NCBI GenBank assembly: GCA_902799465.1
Contig: CADCAS010000013.1
Span: 1-52,997, forward strand
Length of the DNA stretch: 52,997 nucleotides
From: an uncultured Eubacteriales bacterium
GTDB taxonomy: Bacteria > Bacillota > Clostridia > Christensenellales > Aristaeellaceae
Direction: 5' to 3'
Part shown: piece after piece, positions 16,898 to 26,136 of the stretch
How the letters are laid out: every line of letters begins with the position of its first letter
Position numbering within the stretch: position 1 is the first letter of the stretch
Notes under the pieces: model-generated
The model's input: the letters and a program-made list of their open reading frames with translations, nothing else
Told to the model about the DNA's origin: nothing
The model's database searches: none
Program-made: the position numbers and the translations under genes

Positions 16898-18658
16898 TTA
16901 GTTGAACCCCTCCCGCGCCGCATAGGATGTGTGCAGCAGCTTGTGGGACAGGTGCCCGTTGGGCTCGCCGAGGAACTTCTCATACAGCTCGGCGATCTGG
17001 GGGTTGTTGTGGCTCTGGCGCACCGTCTGGCGCTCGTCCTCGCTGTAGAGGGCCTGAGCGCGCTTCTCCTTGTAGGTGTCCAATATGTCGTCAGACTCGT
17101 TGGGCAGGAACACCGGGCGCACATAGGGCTGGCCGCCGCCGTTGATGCAGCCGCCGGGGCAGCCCATGATCTCGATGAACTGGTACTTGCTGGTGCCCTT
17201 GCGGATCTCTTCCAGCAGAACCTTGGCGGACTTCATGCCGGAGGCGATGGCCACGTTGACGGCGGTGCCGTTGATGTCGATGGACGCCTCGCGGATGCCG
17301 GCGTCGTGGCCGCGCACGGCGGTGAATTCGATGGGATCGTGCTCCTTGCCGGTGAGTTTGAAGTACACGGTCCTCAGCGCTGCCTCCATCACGCCGCCGG
17401 TGACGCCGAATATGACGCCCGCGCCGGAGTAATCGCCCATGATGTCCTGATCCCAGGGCTCCTCAGGCAGGCGTTGGAAGAGCATGCCGCTTCTGCGGAT
17501 CATGCGCGCCAGCTCGCGGGTGGTGATGACCGCGTCCACATCCGGGATGCCGTCCACCTTCTCCTGCTCGCGCTCCTTCTCAAACTTCTTGGCAGTGCAG
17601 GGCATGACGGAGACCACGAAGATGTCCTTGGGGTCGATGCCGTGCTGCTGCGCCCACCAGGATTTGATGATCGCGCCCTGCATCTGGTGCGGGGACTTGC
17701 AGCTGGAAAGGTGCGGCAGCAGGTCGCCGTAGTTGTACTCGGCGTAGTTGACCCAGCCGGGGGAGCAGGAGGTGATCATCGGCAGCACGCCGCCCTCGGT
17801 CAGGCGCTTGAGCAGCTCCGTGCCCTCCTCCATGATGGTCAGGTCCGCGCCGAAGTTGACGTCGTACACCCGCTCGAAGCCCAGACGCCGCATGGCCGCG
17901 GCCATTTTGCCGGTGACGGGCGTGCCGATGGGGTAGCCGAACTCCTCGCCCAGCGCCGCGCGCACTGCGGGAGCCGCCTGCGCGATGACGTGCTTGCCGG
18001 CCTTGAAGGCGGCGTCCACCTTGTCGATCTCGCTGTGCTCCATCAGCGCGCCGGTGGGACATACGTTGACGCACTGGCCGCACTGGATGCAGGGGGAATC
18101 GGCAAAGCTGCGGTTCTCGGCGGGGGAGACGATGGTGTTGAAGCCGCGGTTCTCAAAGCCCAGGATGCCCAGGCCGTGGGCGTTCTTGCAGCGCTCCACG
18201 CAGCGTCCGCAGAGGATGCACTTACTGGTGTCGCGGGTGATGCCGGGCGCGACGCGGTCAATGTAGGTCTCGGAGTGCGCGCCCGCGAAGGCGTCGTCCC
18301 GCGCGCCGGTCAGCTGGGCGACGTACAATAACTCGCAGTGGCCGTTCTTGTCGCACTGCTGGCAGTTCTTGTTGTGGTTGGAGAGCAGCAGCTCCACGCT
18401 GTGCCGACGGGCTTCGATGGCGGCGGGGGAGCCGATGCGGATCTCCATGCCCTCGGACACGGGATACACGCAGCTGGCCACCAGACCCCGCGCGCCGGTG
18501 GCCTCCACCAGACAGACACGGCAGGAGCCCTGGTTGCACTCGCCATGATTGAAGGTGCACAGGGACGGAATCTCATAGCCGCAGGCCTTGGCGGCTTCGA
18601 GGATGGTCAGGCCTTCCTCAACCTGATAGGGAATCCCCTCGATTTTGATATTCAGCAT
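16898..18658 (-). CDS. hydA: electron-bifurcating [FeFe] hydrogenase, catalytic subunit
   Basis: Evolves or takes up H2, coupled to both NADH and ferredoxin with HydB and HydC. The domains in order are: 2Fe-2S ferredoxin (about 1-75), His-Cys 4Fe-4S motif (HNKNCQQCDKNGHC, near 95-108), two 4Fe-4S sites (CILCGRCVERC and CIQCGQCVNVC), then the H-domain. The three H-cluster signatures are complete: ITSCSPGW, VMPCTAKKFE and EIMGCPGGCINGGGQP. I set the start at 18658 (MLNIKIEG), nine bases after AGGAGG; ATG 18664 is only three bases away. Last gene of the hydCBA operon. Confidence 0.95.
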   Translation of the reverse strand: MLNIKIEGIPYQVEEGLTILEAAKACGYEIPSLCTFNHGECNQGSCRVCLVEATGARGLVASCVYPVSEGMEIRIGSPAAIEARRHSVELLLSNHNKNCQQCDKNGHCELLYVAQLTGARDDAFAGAHSETYIDRVAPGITRDTSKCILCGRCVERCKNAHGLGILGFENRGFNTIVSPAENRSFADSPCIQCGQCVNVCPTGALMEHSEIDKVDAAFKAGKHVIAQAAPAVRAALGEEFGYPIGTPVTGKMAAAMRRLGFERVYDVNFGADLTIMEEGTELLKRLTEGGVLPMITSCSPGWVNYAEYNYGDLLPHLSSCKSPHQMQGAIIKSWWAQQHGIDPKDIFVVSVMPCTAKKFEKEREQEKVDGIPDVDAVITTRELARMIRRSGMLFQRLPEEPWDQDIMGDYSGAGVIFGVTGGVMEAALRTVYFKLTGKEHDPIEFTAVRGHDAGIREASIDINGTAVNVAIASGMKSAKVLLEEIRKGTSKYQFIEIMGCPGGCINGGGQPYVRPVFLPNESDDILDTYKEKRAQALYSEDERQTVRQSHNNPQIAELYEKFLGEPNGHLSHKLLHTSYAAREGFN

Positions 18659-18673
18659 TTCCATACACCTCCT

Positions 18674-20557
18674 TTAGCGCTTCTCGATGGCCCCGAACCG
18701 GCAGACGCTGATGCAGGAGCCGCACTTCACGCACTGGGTCGGGTCGATCTTCCAGGACGTCATCTTGTGGCCGGGGGCGATGTAGTCCGTCTTGTGGATG
18801 CAGTCCACGGGACAGCCCCTGTGGCACATGCCGCAGCCGATGCACTTGTCCGGGTCGATGTAGTATTCCATCAGGTTCTTGCACACATGGGCGGGACACT
18901 TCTTGTCCACGATGTGGGCGATGTACTCGTCCCGGAAGTGGGAGAGCGTGGAATTGATCGGGTTGGCCGCCGTCTGGCCCAGCGCGCACAGGGAGTTGGC
19001 CTTCACGGTGCGGCTCAGCTCCTCCAGGGCATCCAGATCCTCCATGGTGCCGCGGCCCTCGGTGATGCGGGTGAGGATCTCCAGCATCCGCTTGGTGCCG
19101 ATGCGGCAGGGCGAGCACTTGCCGCAGGACTCGTCGCAGATAAACTCCATGTAGAACTTCGCCACGTCCACCATGCAGTTGTCCTCGTCCATGACAATGG
19201 CGCCGCCGGAGCCCATCATGGAGCCCTTGGCCACCAGGTTGTCAAAGTCGATGGGCTCGTCCAGGAACTCCTCGGTCAGACAGCCGCCGGAGGGGCCGCC
19301 GGTCTGGATGGCCTTGAACTTCTTGCCGTTCGGGATGCCGCCGCCGATATCGTAGATGAGCTCCCGCAGAGTGGTGCCCATGGGGACCTCCACGAGGCCG
19401 ACGTTGTTGACCTTGCCGCCCAGCGCGAACACCTTCGTGCCCTTGGAGCGCTCGGTGCCGACGCTGGCAAACTTCTCCGCGCCCTCGCGGAGGATGGTGG
19501 GCACGCAGGCCAGGGTCTCGACGTTGTTGATGATGGTGGGCTTGCCCCACAGGCCCTTCACCGCGGGGAACGGCGGGCGGGGACGCGGCATGCCGCGCTT
19601 GCCCTCGATGGAGTTCAGAAGCGCCGTCTCCTCGCCGCAGACGAACGCGCCCGCGCCGAGCCTGAGATGACAGTCGAAGCTGAAATCGGTGCCCAGGATG
19701 TTCTTGCCCAGCAGGCCCTGTTCGCGGGCCTGGGCGATGGCGATCTTCAGGCGCTTGACGGCGATGGGATACTCCGCGCGCACGTAGAAATAGCCGTTCT
19801 GCGCGCCGATGGCGTAGCCCGCGATCATCATGCCCTCGATGACCGCCAGCGGGTTGCCCTCGAGGATGGAGCGGTCCATGAACGCGCCGGGGTCGCCCTC
19901 GTCGCCGTTGCAGACCACATACTTGTCGTCGCTCTGGGAATTGTAGGCGAACTGCCATTTCCTGCCGGAGGGGAAGCCCGCGCCGCCGCGGCCGCGCAGA
20001 CCGGAGGCGAGCACCTCGTCGATGACCTCCTGCCGGGTCATGGACAGCGCCCGCTTCAAGCCCTGGAACGCGCCCATGCCCAGGGCCTCGTTGATGTCCT
20101 CGGGGTTGATGACGCCGCAGCCGTGCAGCGCCACGCGCCGCTGCTTCTTGTAGAAATTGATGTCATCCTGCTTCTTGACTTTCTCGCCGGTGGAGGGCTC
20201 CTCGTACAAAAGCCGCTCGACCACTACGCCGCCCTCAATGTCGGAGGAGACGATCTCCTCCACGTCCTCGATCTTCACCAGGCGGTAGAGGGTGTCCTCG
20301 GGATAGATCTTCACGAACGGGCCCTGGGAGCAAAAGCCGAAGCAGCCCACCTGGTTGACGGTGACCCGCTCGGTGAGGCCCTTCTTCTCCAGAACCTCCA
20401 CAAACTTAGCCCTTATCTCGGCGGAGTTGTTGGAGAGACAGCCGGTGCCGCCGCAGAGCACGATGTGCCGCTTGCCGTCGGAGCCGGTGATCTTGCCCTC
20501 CAGGCACTGGGTACAGGATGCGATTCTGTCGTTCAGCTTTTCAACCGTATTGATCAT
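18674..20557 (-). CDS. hydB: electron-bifurcating hydrogenase, NuoF-like flavin subunit
   Basis: Binds FMN and NAD(H) and is the presumed site of flavin-based bifurcation. 627 residues: an N-terminal thioredoxin-like 2Fe-2S domain (CGGTGCLSNNS and CFGFC), a NuoF core with the glycine-rich NADH/FMN loops (GLRGRGGAGFPSGRKW, CNGDEGDPGAF), the 4Fe-4S site ESCGKCSPCRIGTKRM, and two C-terminal ferredoxin sites (CIGCGMCHRGCP, CVKCGSCISVC). The length is typical for HydB. It overlaps hydC by four bases and is 15 bases before hydA. Confidence 0.95.
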   Translation of the reverse strand: MINTVEKLNDRIASCTQCLEGKITGSDGKRHIVLCGGTGCLSNNSAEIRAKFVEVLEKKGLTERVTVNQVGCFGFCSQGPFVKIYPEDTLYRLVKIEDVEEIVSSDIEGGVVVERLLYEEPSTGEKVKKQDDINFYKKQRRVALHGCGVINPEDINEALGMGAFQGLKRALSMTRQEVIDEVLASGLRGRGGAGFPSGRKWQFAYNSQSDDKYVVCNGDEGDPGAFMDRSILEGNPLAVIEGMMIAGYAIGAQNGYFYVRAEYPIAVKRLKIAIAQAREQGLLGKNILGTDFSFDCHLRLGAGAFVCGEETALLNSIEGKRGMPRPRPPFPAVKGLWGKPTIINNVETLACVPTILREGAEKFASVGTERSKGTKVFALGGKVNNVGLVEVPMGTTLRELIYDIGGGIPNGKKFKAIQTGGPSGGCLTEEFLDEPIDFDNLVAKGSMMGSGGAIVMDEDNCMVDVAKFYMEFICDESCGKCSPCRIGTKRMLEILTRITEGRGTMEDLDALEELSRTVKANSLCALGQTAANPINSTLSHFRDEYIAHIVDKKCPAHVCKNLMEYYIDPDKCIGCGMCHRGCPVDCIHKTDYIAPGHKMTSWKIDPTQCVKCGSCISVCRFGAIEKR

Positions 20558-21066
20558 ACCGTCGCACCCTCCATTTCCTTTTCCTTCTCAACGATCAGAT
20601 ACTGCTGGGCGATGACCTCGCGCACCTGGCTGACGGTCATCTTGGGGTACACCTTGCCGTTGATGCTCACCGCCGGGGCGATGCCGCAAGCGCCGATGCA
20701 CCGCAGGGCGTCCAGCGTGAACATGCCGTCGTCGGTGGTCTCGCCGGGCTTGATGCCCAATTCCTCGGAGAACTTGTCGATCACCTGCTGCGCGCCCTTC
20801 ACGTAGCACGCCGTGCCCAGACAGCAGCCGATCACAAACCGGCCCTTGGGCTCCAGCGAGAAGAACGAGTAGAACGTCACCACGCCGTAGATCTCCGCCA
20901 CGGAGATGCCCGTCTCCTCCGAGACGATCTCCTGCACCTCCAGCGGGATGTACCCGTACTCATTCTGGATGTCGCTGAGAATCATCATCAGAGGCGTGTT
21001 CTCGTCCCTGTACCTGCCGCAGATCTCCCGGATCTTCTCCACGGCGTCAGCCTTCAAGCGTCCCAT
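20554..21066 (-). CDS. hydC: electron-bifurcating hydrogenase, NuoE-like subunit
   Basis: 170-residue 2Fe-2S subunit. The helical N-terminus (VEKIREICGRYRDENTPLMM) and the thioredoxin-like fold with four cysteines, GCCLGTACYVKGA and ALRCIGACGIAPA, identify it as NuoE/HydC. First gene of the operon, with GGAGGGG just upstream of ATG 21066. The order hydC-hydB-hydA is the common one in Clostridia. Confidence 0.95.
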   Translation of the reverse strand: MGRLKADAVEKIREICGRYRDENTPLMMILSDIQNEYGYIPLEVQEIVSEETGISVAEIYGVVTFYSFFSLEPKGRFVIGCCLGTACYVKGAQQVIDKFSEELGIKPGETTDDGMFTLDALRCIGACGIAPAVSINGKVYPKMTVSQVREVIAQQYLIVEKEKEMEGATV

Positions 21067-21080
21067 GTGATATCCCCTCC

Positions 21081-21176
21081 TTGTTAATTATAGCTAATAA
21101 ATCGGGACTTATTTATTAAATTGATTATACACCATGTCCATCCAAAAAGAAAGTACTCTTTGATATAAATTAACAA
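21081..21176 (-). promoter_or_regulatory. hydCBA promoter region with two Rex-like half sites
   Basis: A -10 box TATAAT lies at 21124-21129 (minus strand) without a clear -35. TTGTTAATT occurs at 21081-21089 next to the ribosome-binding site, and its inverse AATTAACAA at 21168-21176. The Rex consensus is TTGTTAAnnnnTTAACAA; each site here matches well only in one half. Control by NADH/NAD+ through Rex is common for such operons, but here it is an inference. Confidence 0.35.
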
Positions 21177-21237
21177 TACAATGCGAATATGGGAGGCAAT
21201 TCGTATTTCGATCCACCGGAATAACGGGACACCGCGC

Positions 21238-21273
21238 AATAAACGCGGGACTGCCTGTAAAGGCAGCCCCGTG
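21238..21273 (-). terminator. terminator downstream of the GGDEF/EAL gene
   Basis: 12-bp stem (21244-21255 with 21262-21273, one G-U pair on the minus strand), 6-base loop, followed by TTTATT on the minus strand. Confidence 0.6.
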
Positions 21274-21346
21274 AATGGACGGAGATGGCGGCGAATGATG
21301 GAGACATCCACCTATATACGCTTGAGAGACGACATATGTTTCCCCG

Positions 21347-24010
21347 TCATCCCACCATCGACAGATACAGCCGATGGTTGTCCAGGGTGTAGAGCATAAA
21401 CACGCGCATGTTGAGGGTGACCCGGCTTCCGTCCGACCTTTGATAGTGGACCACGCCCTCGCTGCCGCCCAGAGTGTGGGCGCTGGCGCGGCTTAAAAGG
21501 TCGCGGAAGCTCTCCACCGACTCGGTGTCCAGATGATCGACGAAGCGCCCCGTGTACGCGTCGCCGGGCTTCATGCCCAGCAGGGCGGCGTACTGGTTGT
21601 TGATCTGGATCAGGGAGATGTCCTCGCCCTCCTCCTTGAAGATGGCGGCGGCGCGAAGGATGTTGTCCAGCAGGGTCTCGGAGACCAGCCCCTTGCGGAT
21701 CATCTCCCTGAAGCGCAGGGGCGTTGCGGAGTTCTCGGTCTTGCGCTTATAGCCCTCGGTGACGTTGTCCGGGTCGCCGATCAGCGCCTCGAAGCGTTCC
21801 ACGGGCATGGGCTTGTAGAAGTAGAAGCCCTGGGCGTAGTTCTCACCCATGGAGACGAGGTTGTCCTTCTGGGTCTCGGTCTCCACGCCCTCGGTGACCA
21901 CGCTCATGCCGATCATGTGGGCCATGGAGATGATGGACTCCACGATGGAGACGGCCCGCTTGTTGCCGGCGTCCTTGGACATGAACTGTACATCGGTCTT
22001 CAGCACGTCCAGATTCATGGTGTGCAACATGCTCAGCGAGCTGGAGCCGCTGCCGAAGTCGTCCATCAGGATGTGGAAGCCCGCCCGGTACAGCTTGTCG
22101 ATGGCCTCCAGTATGGTTTCGTTGTTGTCGGTGAAGGCGCTCTCGGTGATCTCCACGCCGATGAGCTCCGGGGGCAGGTCGTACTTCTCCACAAGCCCGA
22201 TGAAGCACTCGGCGATGTCGGTGAAGTAGAAGTCCACCCGCGACACATTGACGGATACGGGCACGGGCCGTATGCCCCGGTCGATGAGGCTGCGCTGCCA
22301 CTTCGCCACGGACTCCCAGACGTGCGTGTCCACGGTGTAGACGTAGCCCGTCTTTTCCAGGATGGGGATGAAGCGCCCGGGGGGAATCAGCCGCCCGTCG
22401 TGGCGCCAGCGGACCAGCGCCTCGCCGCCGATGATCTTGCCGGTCTTTTCATAGACCTGGGGCTGTATATAGAAGATGAACTCGCCGTTGGCAAGGCCCT
22501 GCCTGACCTCCATCAGCAGCAGCTTGTCCTCCCGCTGGTGCTGGTTGCGCTCGGAGCTGTAGAAGTGGATGTGTTTGATGTAGTCGCCCTTGATGTCGGA
22601 TAGGGCGCTCATCGCCCGGTCGTAGAGCGTGATGGCGCTCTCCCTCCGGTCGTCCGACAGATAGACGCCGAGGGCGGGGGAGAAGCCCTCGGGGTATTCC
22701 AGGGCCTGATAGTACTGCTCGATGACGGGCTGCACGTCCTGCTGGGCGCGGGTCTTCACGGGCACGATCAGGCAGAAGTTGTCGCCGCCCATATAGCCCG
22801 CGATGCCGTTGTGCGCTCTGGCCGCGGAGGACACCAGGTCCGCCACCGTCTCCAAAAAGCGGTTGCCGGACTTGCGCCCAAAGATGTCGTTGTACAGCTT
22901 GAAGTAGTTGATGTCCGTCACCACGCACAGCATGGAGTCCTCGAACAGGTCCGCCAGGAAGCGGTCCGCGATGCGGAAGAAGCCGTCGCCGTGGGGCAGG
23001 CTGATCTCGGCCCGGTCGCCGGCCTCGGCGGGGGCGTCCTCGCGGGGCGCGGTCTTGCCGCGGTGGGAGAGGATGACCCGCTTTTCGTCCTCCGCCTTCA
23101 CGTGCATGGCGGAGATCAGCGCGTCGATGGAGTCGGCCAACTGCGCGTGCCACTCGCCCGCCACGGAGGCCAGCAGATTGTGCTCCCGGAACAGGCTGCG
23201 GATGCCGCGCATGTCGGCCTCAAACGCCGCCTCGCTCACACCGTTTTCGATGATGATGAACTCGCCGGTGGAGACCCGGAAGACGTGCTCGGAATCGAAC
23301 AGGTTGGTCAGCACCTCGCCGGCGCGCATCAGGGTCTGCTCCTTCTCCAGATAGGGGAGCCTGCCCTCGGCGTTGTCCCAGCCGATCACGTCCACCGCCA
23401 CGGCGCTGACGGAGCGCCCGCGGTCCAGCTGCTCCAGGTATTCGTGGAGGGAGACGCGGTTGCCCACGCCGGTCAGGGTGTCGATATAGCCCATGCGGCG
23501 CAGCTTGCCCACCAGGTTGCGGCTGTAGATCATCGAGGAGAGGATGTAGCGTATGCCCGGCATCACCACGGCGGCGTCCGCCATGACCTCCTCAGCGGGG
23601 TCCTCCAGGATGCAGAAGCCGAAGGTATTGCCGTGGAAGGCCAGCAGCGTCACCAGCGCGGCGTCGATCTGCTGCTCCGTGAACATGCGGTACACGTCCG
23701 GGTCGTGCTCGCGCAGGTCCTCGGCAGAGCGCACCACGATGGTCTCGCGGTTGACGAGGCGGTCATGCCAGGTGTCGAACTGGGCGATGGCGACGTGCTG
23801 CAGGAGGATGCGCTCGTGCACCACGCCGGGCCTGCACCACTCGTAGGTATTGTCGCAGGAGCCCTCTTCGTTCTCCTCAAAGATGCTGATGCGCCTGCAC
23901 CCCAGCTCTTCGCCCATGCAGGTCAGCAGCTCGTCGATGCCGCTGTCGTTCTCGCTGTGGGCGAAGGCCTTCTCGATCGCTCTGTTCATTGCCTGCATAT
24001 ATTCCAACAT
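21347..24010 (-). CDS. GAF / double degenerate GGDEF / EAL / PAS signalling protein
   Basis: A large cytoplasmic protein of 887 residues, predicted to degrade cyclic di-GMP. GAF-like region to about 165. First GGDEF-like domain 170-305 (TLTGVGNR present, but the active loop is STGEF). Second 340-490, with MGGDNF in place of GGDEF. EAL domain about 500-750 with EALVRWRH, the metal-site segments SVNVSRVDF, GVEITESAF, LMDDFGSG, LKTDVQFM and VVTEGVET, all intact. C-terminal PAS domain from about 775. Both GGDEF loops are altered, so phosphodiesterase activity with sensory or GTP-binding input is likely. Start ATG 24010; GTG 24019 is an alternative. Confidence 0.85.
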   Translation of the reverse strand: MLEYMQAMNRAIEKAFAHSENDSGIDELLTCMGEELGCRRISIFEENEEGSCDNTYEWCRPGVVHERILLQHVAIAQFDTWHDRLVNRETIVVRSAEDLREHDPDVYRMFTEQQIDAALVTLLAFHGNTFGFCILEDPAEEVMADAAVVMPGIRYILSSMIYSRNLVGKLRRMGYIDTLTGVGNRVSLHEYLEQLDRGRSVSAVAVDVIGWDNAEGRLPYLEKEQTLMRAGEVLTNLFDSEHVFRVSTGEFIIIENGVSEAAFEADMRGIRSLFREHNLLASVAGEWHAQLADSIDALISAMHVKAEDEKRVILSHRGKTAPREDAPAEAGDRAEISLPHGDGFFRIADRFLADLFEDSMLCVVTDINYFKLYNDIFGRKSGNRFLETVADLVSSAARAHNGIAGYMGGDNFCLIVPVKTRAQQDVQPVIEQYYQALEYPEGFSPALGVYLSDDRRESAITLYDRAMSALSDIKGDYIKHIHFYSSERNQHQREDKLLLMEVRQGLANGEFIFYIQPQVYEKTGKIIGGEALVRWRHDGRLIPPGRFIPILEKTGYVYTVDTHVWESVAKWQRSLIDRGIRPVPVSVNVSRVDFYFTDIAECFIGLVEKYDLPPELIGVEITESAFTDNNETILEAIDKLYRAGFHILMDDFGSGSSSLSMLHTMNLDVLKTDVQFMSKDAGNKRAVSIVESIISMAHMIGMSVVTEGVETETQKDNLVSMGENYAQGFYFYKPMPVERFEALIGDPDNVTEGYKRKTENSATPLRFREMIRKGLVSETLLDNILRAAAIFKEEGEDISLIQINNQYAALLGMKPGDAYTGRFVDHLDTESVESFRDLLSRASAHTLGGSEGVVHYQRSDGSRVTLNMRVFMLYTLDNHRLYLSMVG

Positions 24011-24133
24011 TCCTTTCACTTCTCCCCGGGACGGTGGCTATCCTGTTGTATTATACCGGAAATCCCCGTCTTGCCTCAGACCGATTCCGCTTACACTGTG
24101 CCGCGGCCGCTGATTCAAAGGTTTCACAACATT

Positions 24134-24162
24134 ATTATATAAGCATCTTGGTTGGATGTCAA
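24134..24162 (-). promoter_or_regulatory. promoter of the GGDEF/EAL gene
   Basis: Perfect consensus on the minus strand: TTGACA (24157-24162), 17-base spacer, TATAAT (24134-24139). The untranslated leader is about 115 bases. A second TATAAT at 24050-24055 has no good -35. Confidence 0.8.
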
Positions 24163-24205
24163 TGCGCTGTGCAACCGAACGCCCTGTGAAATCTGCGTTG
24201 TCATC

Positions 24206-24234
24206 TGGACATCGCCAAAGATTTATGATATATT
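24206..24234 (+). promoter_or_regulatory. promoter of the TPR / nucleotidyltransferase-like operon
   Basis: TGGACA (24206-24211), 17-base spacer, TATATT (24229-24234). Divergent from the GGDEF/EAL promoter. A hairpin (CCAGCCCG at 24245-24252 with CGGGCTGG at 24262-24269, then TTATT) follows in the leader and could act as a weak attenuator. Confidence 0.6.
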
Positions 24235-24295
24235 AGGCAAGGTGCCAGCCCGGGAAATACGCGGGCTGGTTATTCTGACGGGAGGCGCTTGTCCG

Positions 24296-25066
24296 ATGAC
24301 CCAGCACGATGCCATACGCCCGGTGCCCCAGCAGCGCATCCGGGAGAAGGTGGACGACTACATGTCCCGGCGGGACTATCCCGGCGTGGAGCGCCACCTG
24401 CGCTACTGGCTGGAGGAGGCGCGGCTGGGCCGGGACGAGCGGGGAGAACTGATGATCCTCAACGAGCTCATCGGCCACCACCGCAAGACCGGCGAGCGGG
24501 ACAAGGCGCTGAAGGCCGCGGAGCAGGCGCTTGGACTGCTGGACCGGCTGGACTTCGGCGGCACGGTGTCCGAGGGCACCACCTGCGTCAACATCGCAAC
24601 GGCGTTGAACGCCTTCGGGGAGAACGCGCGGGCGCTGGAGCTGTTCAGGCGGGCGCGCGCGGCCTACGAGGCCAATCCCGGCGCGTCCCCGGAGCTCCTG
24701 GGCGGCCTCTACAACAACATGGCGCTGACCTGCGTAAGCCTGGATCGCTTCGACAAGGCGGAGGCGCTGTACGCCCACGCCATGGACATCATGGGAAAAG
24801 TGCCCAACGGCGAACTGGAGCAGGCCGTCACCTGCTTGAACCTGGCCGACCTCATCGCCCGGCGCGACGGCATGGAAGCGGGGGAGCGGGCCATCTGTGA
24901 ATGGGTGGAACGCGCCGCTGCGCTGCTTCGCAAGAGCGACGCGCCCCGGGACGGCTACTACGCCTTCGTCTGCGAGAAGTGCGCCCCCAGCTTCGACTAC
25001 TACGGCTACTTCGCCGACGCAGAGGCGTTCAGACGGGAGGCGGAGCGGATCTATGCGGGGCATTGA
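24296..25066 (+). CDS. tetratricopeptide repeat protein
   Basis: 256 residues of helical repeats, predicted to bind another protein. TPR-like units include RDKALKAAEQALGLLDRL, ENARALELFRRARAAYE, LLGGLYNNMALTCVSL and FDKAEALYAHAMDIMGKV. The start ATG 24296 follows GGAGG (24281-24285); an open frame continues upstream through the promoter but has no ribosome-binding site. It overlaps the next gene by 14 bases, so the two proteins are probably made together and may interact. No signal peptide or membrane segment. Confidence 0.8.
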   Translation: MTQHDAIRPVPQQRIREKVDDYMSRRDYPGVERHLRYWLEEARLGRDERGELMILNELIGHHRKTGERDKALKAAEQALGLLDRLDFGGTVSEGTTCVNIATALNAFGENARALELFRRARAAYEANPGASPELLGGLYNNMALTCVSLDRFDKAEALYAHAMDIMGKVPNGELEQAVTCLNLADLIARRDGMEAGERAICEWVERAAALLRKSDAPRDGYYAFVCEKCAPSFDYYGYFADAEAFRREAERIYAGH

Positions 25067-25997
25067 CATCGCAAGGGCCTACTGGGAGCAGTACGGCCTG
25101 CCCATGCTGCGGGAGGAATTCCCCGGACTTCTGCCGCTTGCGGCGGCGGGGCTGACGGGGCCGGGGTCGGAGTGCTTTGGCTTCGACGACGAATTGTCCC
25201 GGGACCATGACTTCGAGCCGGGCTTCTGCCTGTTCATCCCCGGCGAGGATACGGTGGACCGCCGCACGGCCTTCCTGCTGGAGCGTGCCTATGCCAAGTT
25301 GCCGAAGACCTTCATGGGCCTTCAGCGGGGCCTCATCCCGCCTGCGGGAGGCCCCCGGCGAGGGGTGCTCAGGACGGGGGAATACTTCGCGGAAAAGCTG
25401 GGCGCGCCGGACGGCATACTGACCCTGGGCCAGTGGATGTCCCTGCCCGAGCACGCGCTGGCCGAGGCGGTGAACGGAGCGCTGTTCTACGATGGCAGCG
25501 GCGAGGTCACGACCATACGGGACAGGCTTCGGCGCTATCCCCTCGACGTGCGCCGCAAGAAGCTGGCCGGGAACATGATGCTGATGGCCCAGTCCGGGCT
25601 GTACAATTACGCTCGCTGCCTCGGACACGGGGAGGCGGGCGCGGCCCAGCTGGCGGTCATCGACTTCGCGGACCGGGCCATGGCGACGGTGTTCCTGCTG
25701 AACGAGACCTATCGCCCCTTCTATAAGTGGCGCTTCCGCGCCATGCGGCGCCTGACCCGATTGAGCCTGCTGGCGGAGCTTCTGGAGTACCTCGTCACCA
25801 CCGGCAACGAGCCCGACATCGCCTCAGAGAAGCAGAGGGTCATGGAGGACATCGCCCGCGACGTCATCGCGGAGGCGGTTGAGCAGGGCCTGTCCCGCAC
25901 CGACTCCGACAGCCTTGAAGCCCACGCCCGTTTTATCAACGACGCCATCACCGACCCCGCCCTGCGCAATGCGGACGTCCTCGCGGGGGCGGAGTGA
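25053..25997 (+). CDS. DUF4037-type protein with nucleotidyltransferase-like N-terminus
   Basis: 315 residues. Near the N-terminus, GPGSECFGFDDELSRDHDFE has the layout of a nucleotidyltransferase active site: a Gly-Ser followed about ten residues later by acidic residues in an Asp-x-Asp-like cluster (DHDFE). The middle carries family-type segments GVLRTGEYFAEKLG and LSLLAELLEYLVTTG, mostly helical. In other Firmicutes DUF4037 proteins also occur with TPR proteins. The substrate is unknown; a nucleotide-adding or antibiotic-modifying enzyme is possible but unproven. The start at 25053 is inside the end of the TPR gene. Confidence 0.7.
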   Translation: MRGIDIARAYWEQYGLPMLREEFPGLLPLAAAGLTGPGSECFGFDDELSRDHDFEPGFCLFIPGEDTVDRRTAFLLERAYAKLPKTFMGLQRGLIPPAGGPRRGVLRTGEYFAEKLGAPDGILTLGQWMSLPEHALAEAVNGALFYDGSGEVTTIRDRLRRYPLDVRRKKLAGNMMLMAQSGLYNYARCLGHGEAGAAQLAVIDFADRAMATVFLLNETYRPFYKWRFRAMRRLTRLSLLAELLEYLVTTGNEPDIASEKQRVMEDIARDVIAEAVEQGLSRTDSDSLEAHARFINDAITDPALRNADVLAGAE

Positions 25998-26136
25998 AGT
26001 ATACCTGTTGATTTATCGTAGAGCATGCGGGAAGTTAAATGGCGGCTGGCGCGAATGGTATGAGAGGGCGTCAGCCCGCTGTTTTACTCTCCACTCTCTG
26101 ATAAGTTATAATTCAATCCCACCACAGGAGGCGCGC

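Noticed and set aside
24041..24130. Cyclic di-GMP riboswitch in the leader of the GGDEF/EAL gene
   Set aside because: A 115-base leader exists, but none of the conserved GEMM-I segments is present.
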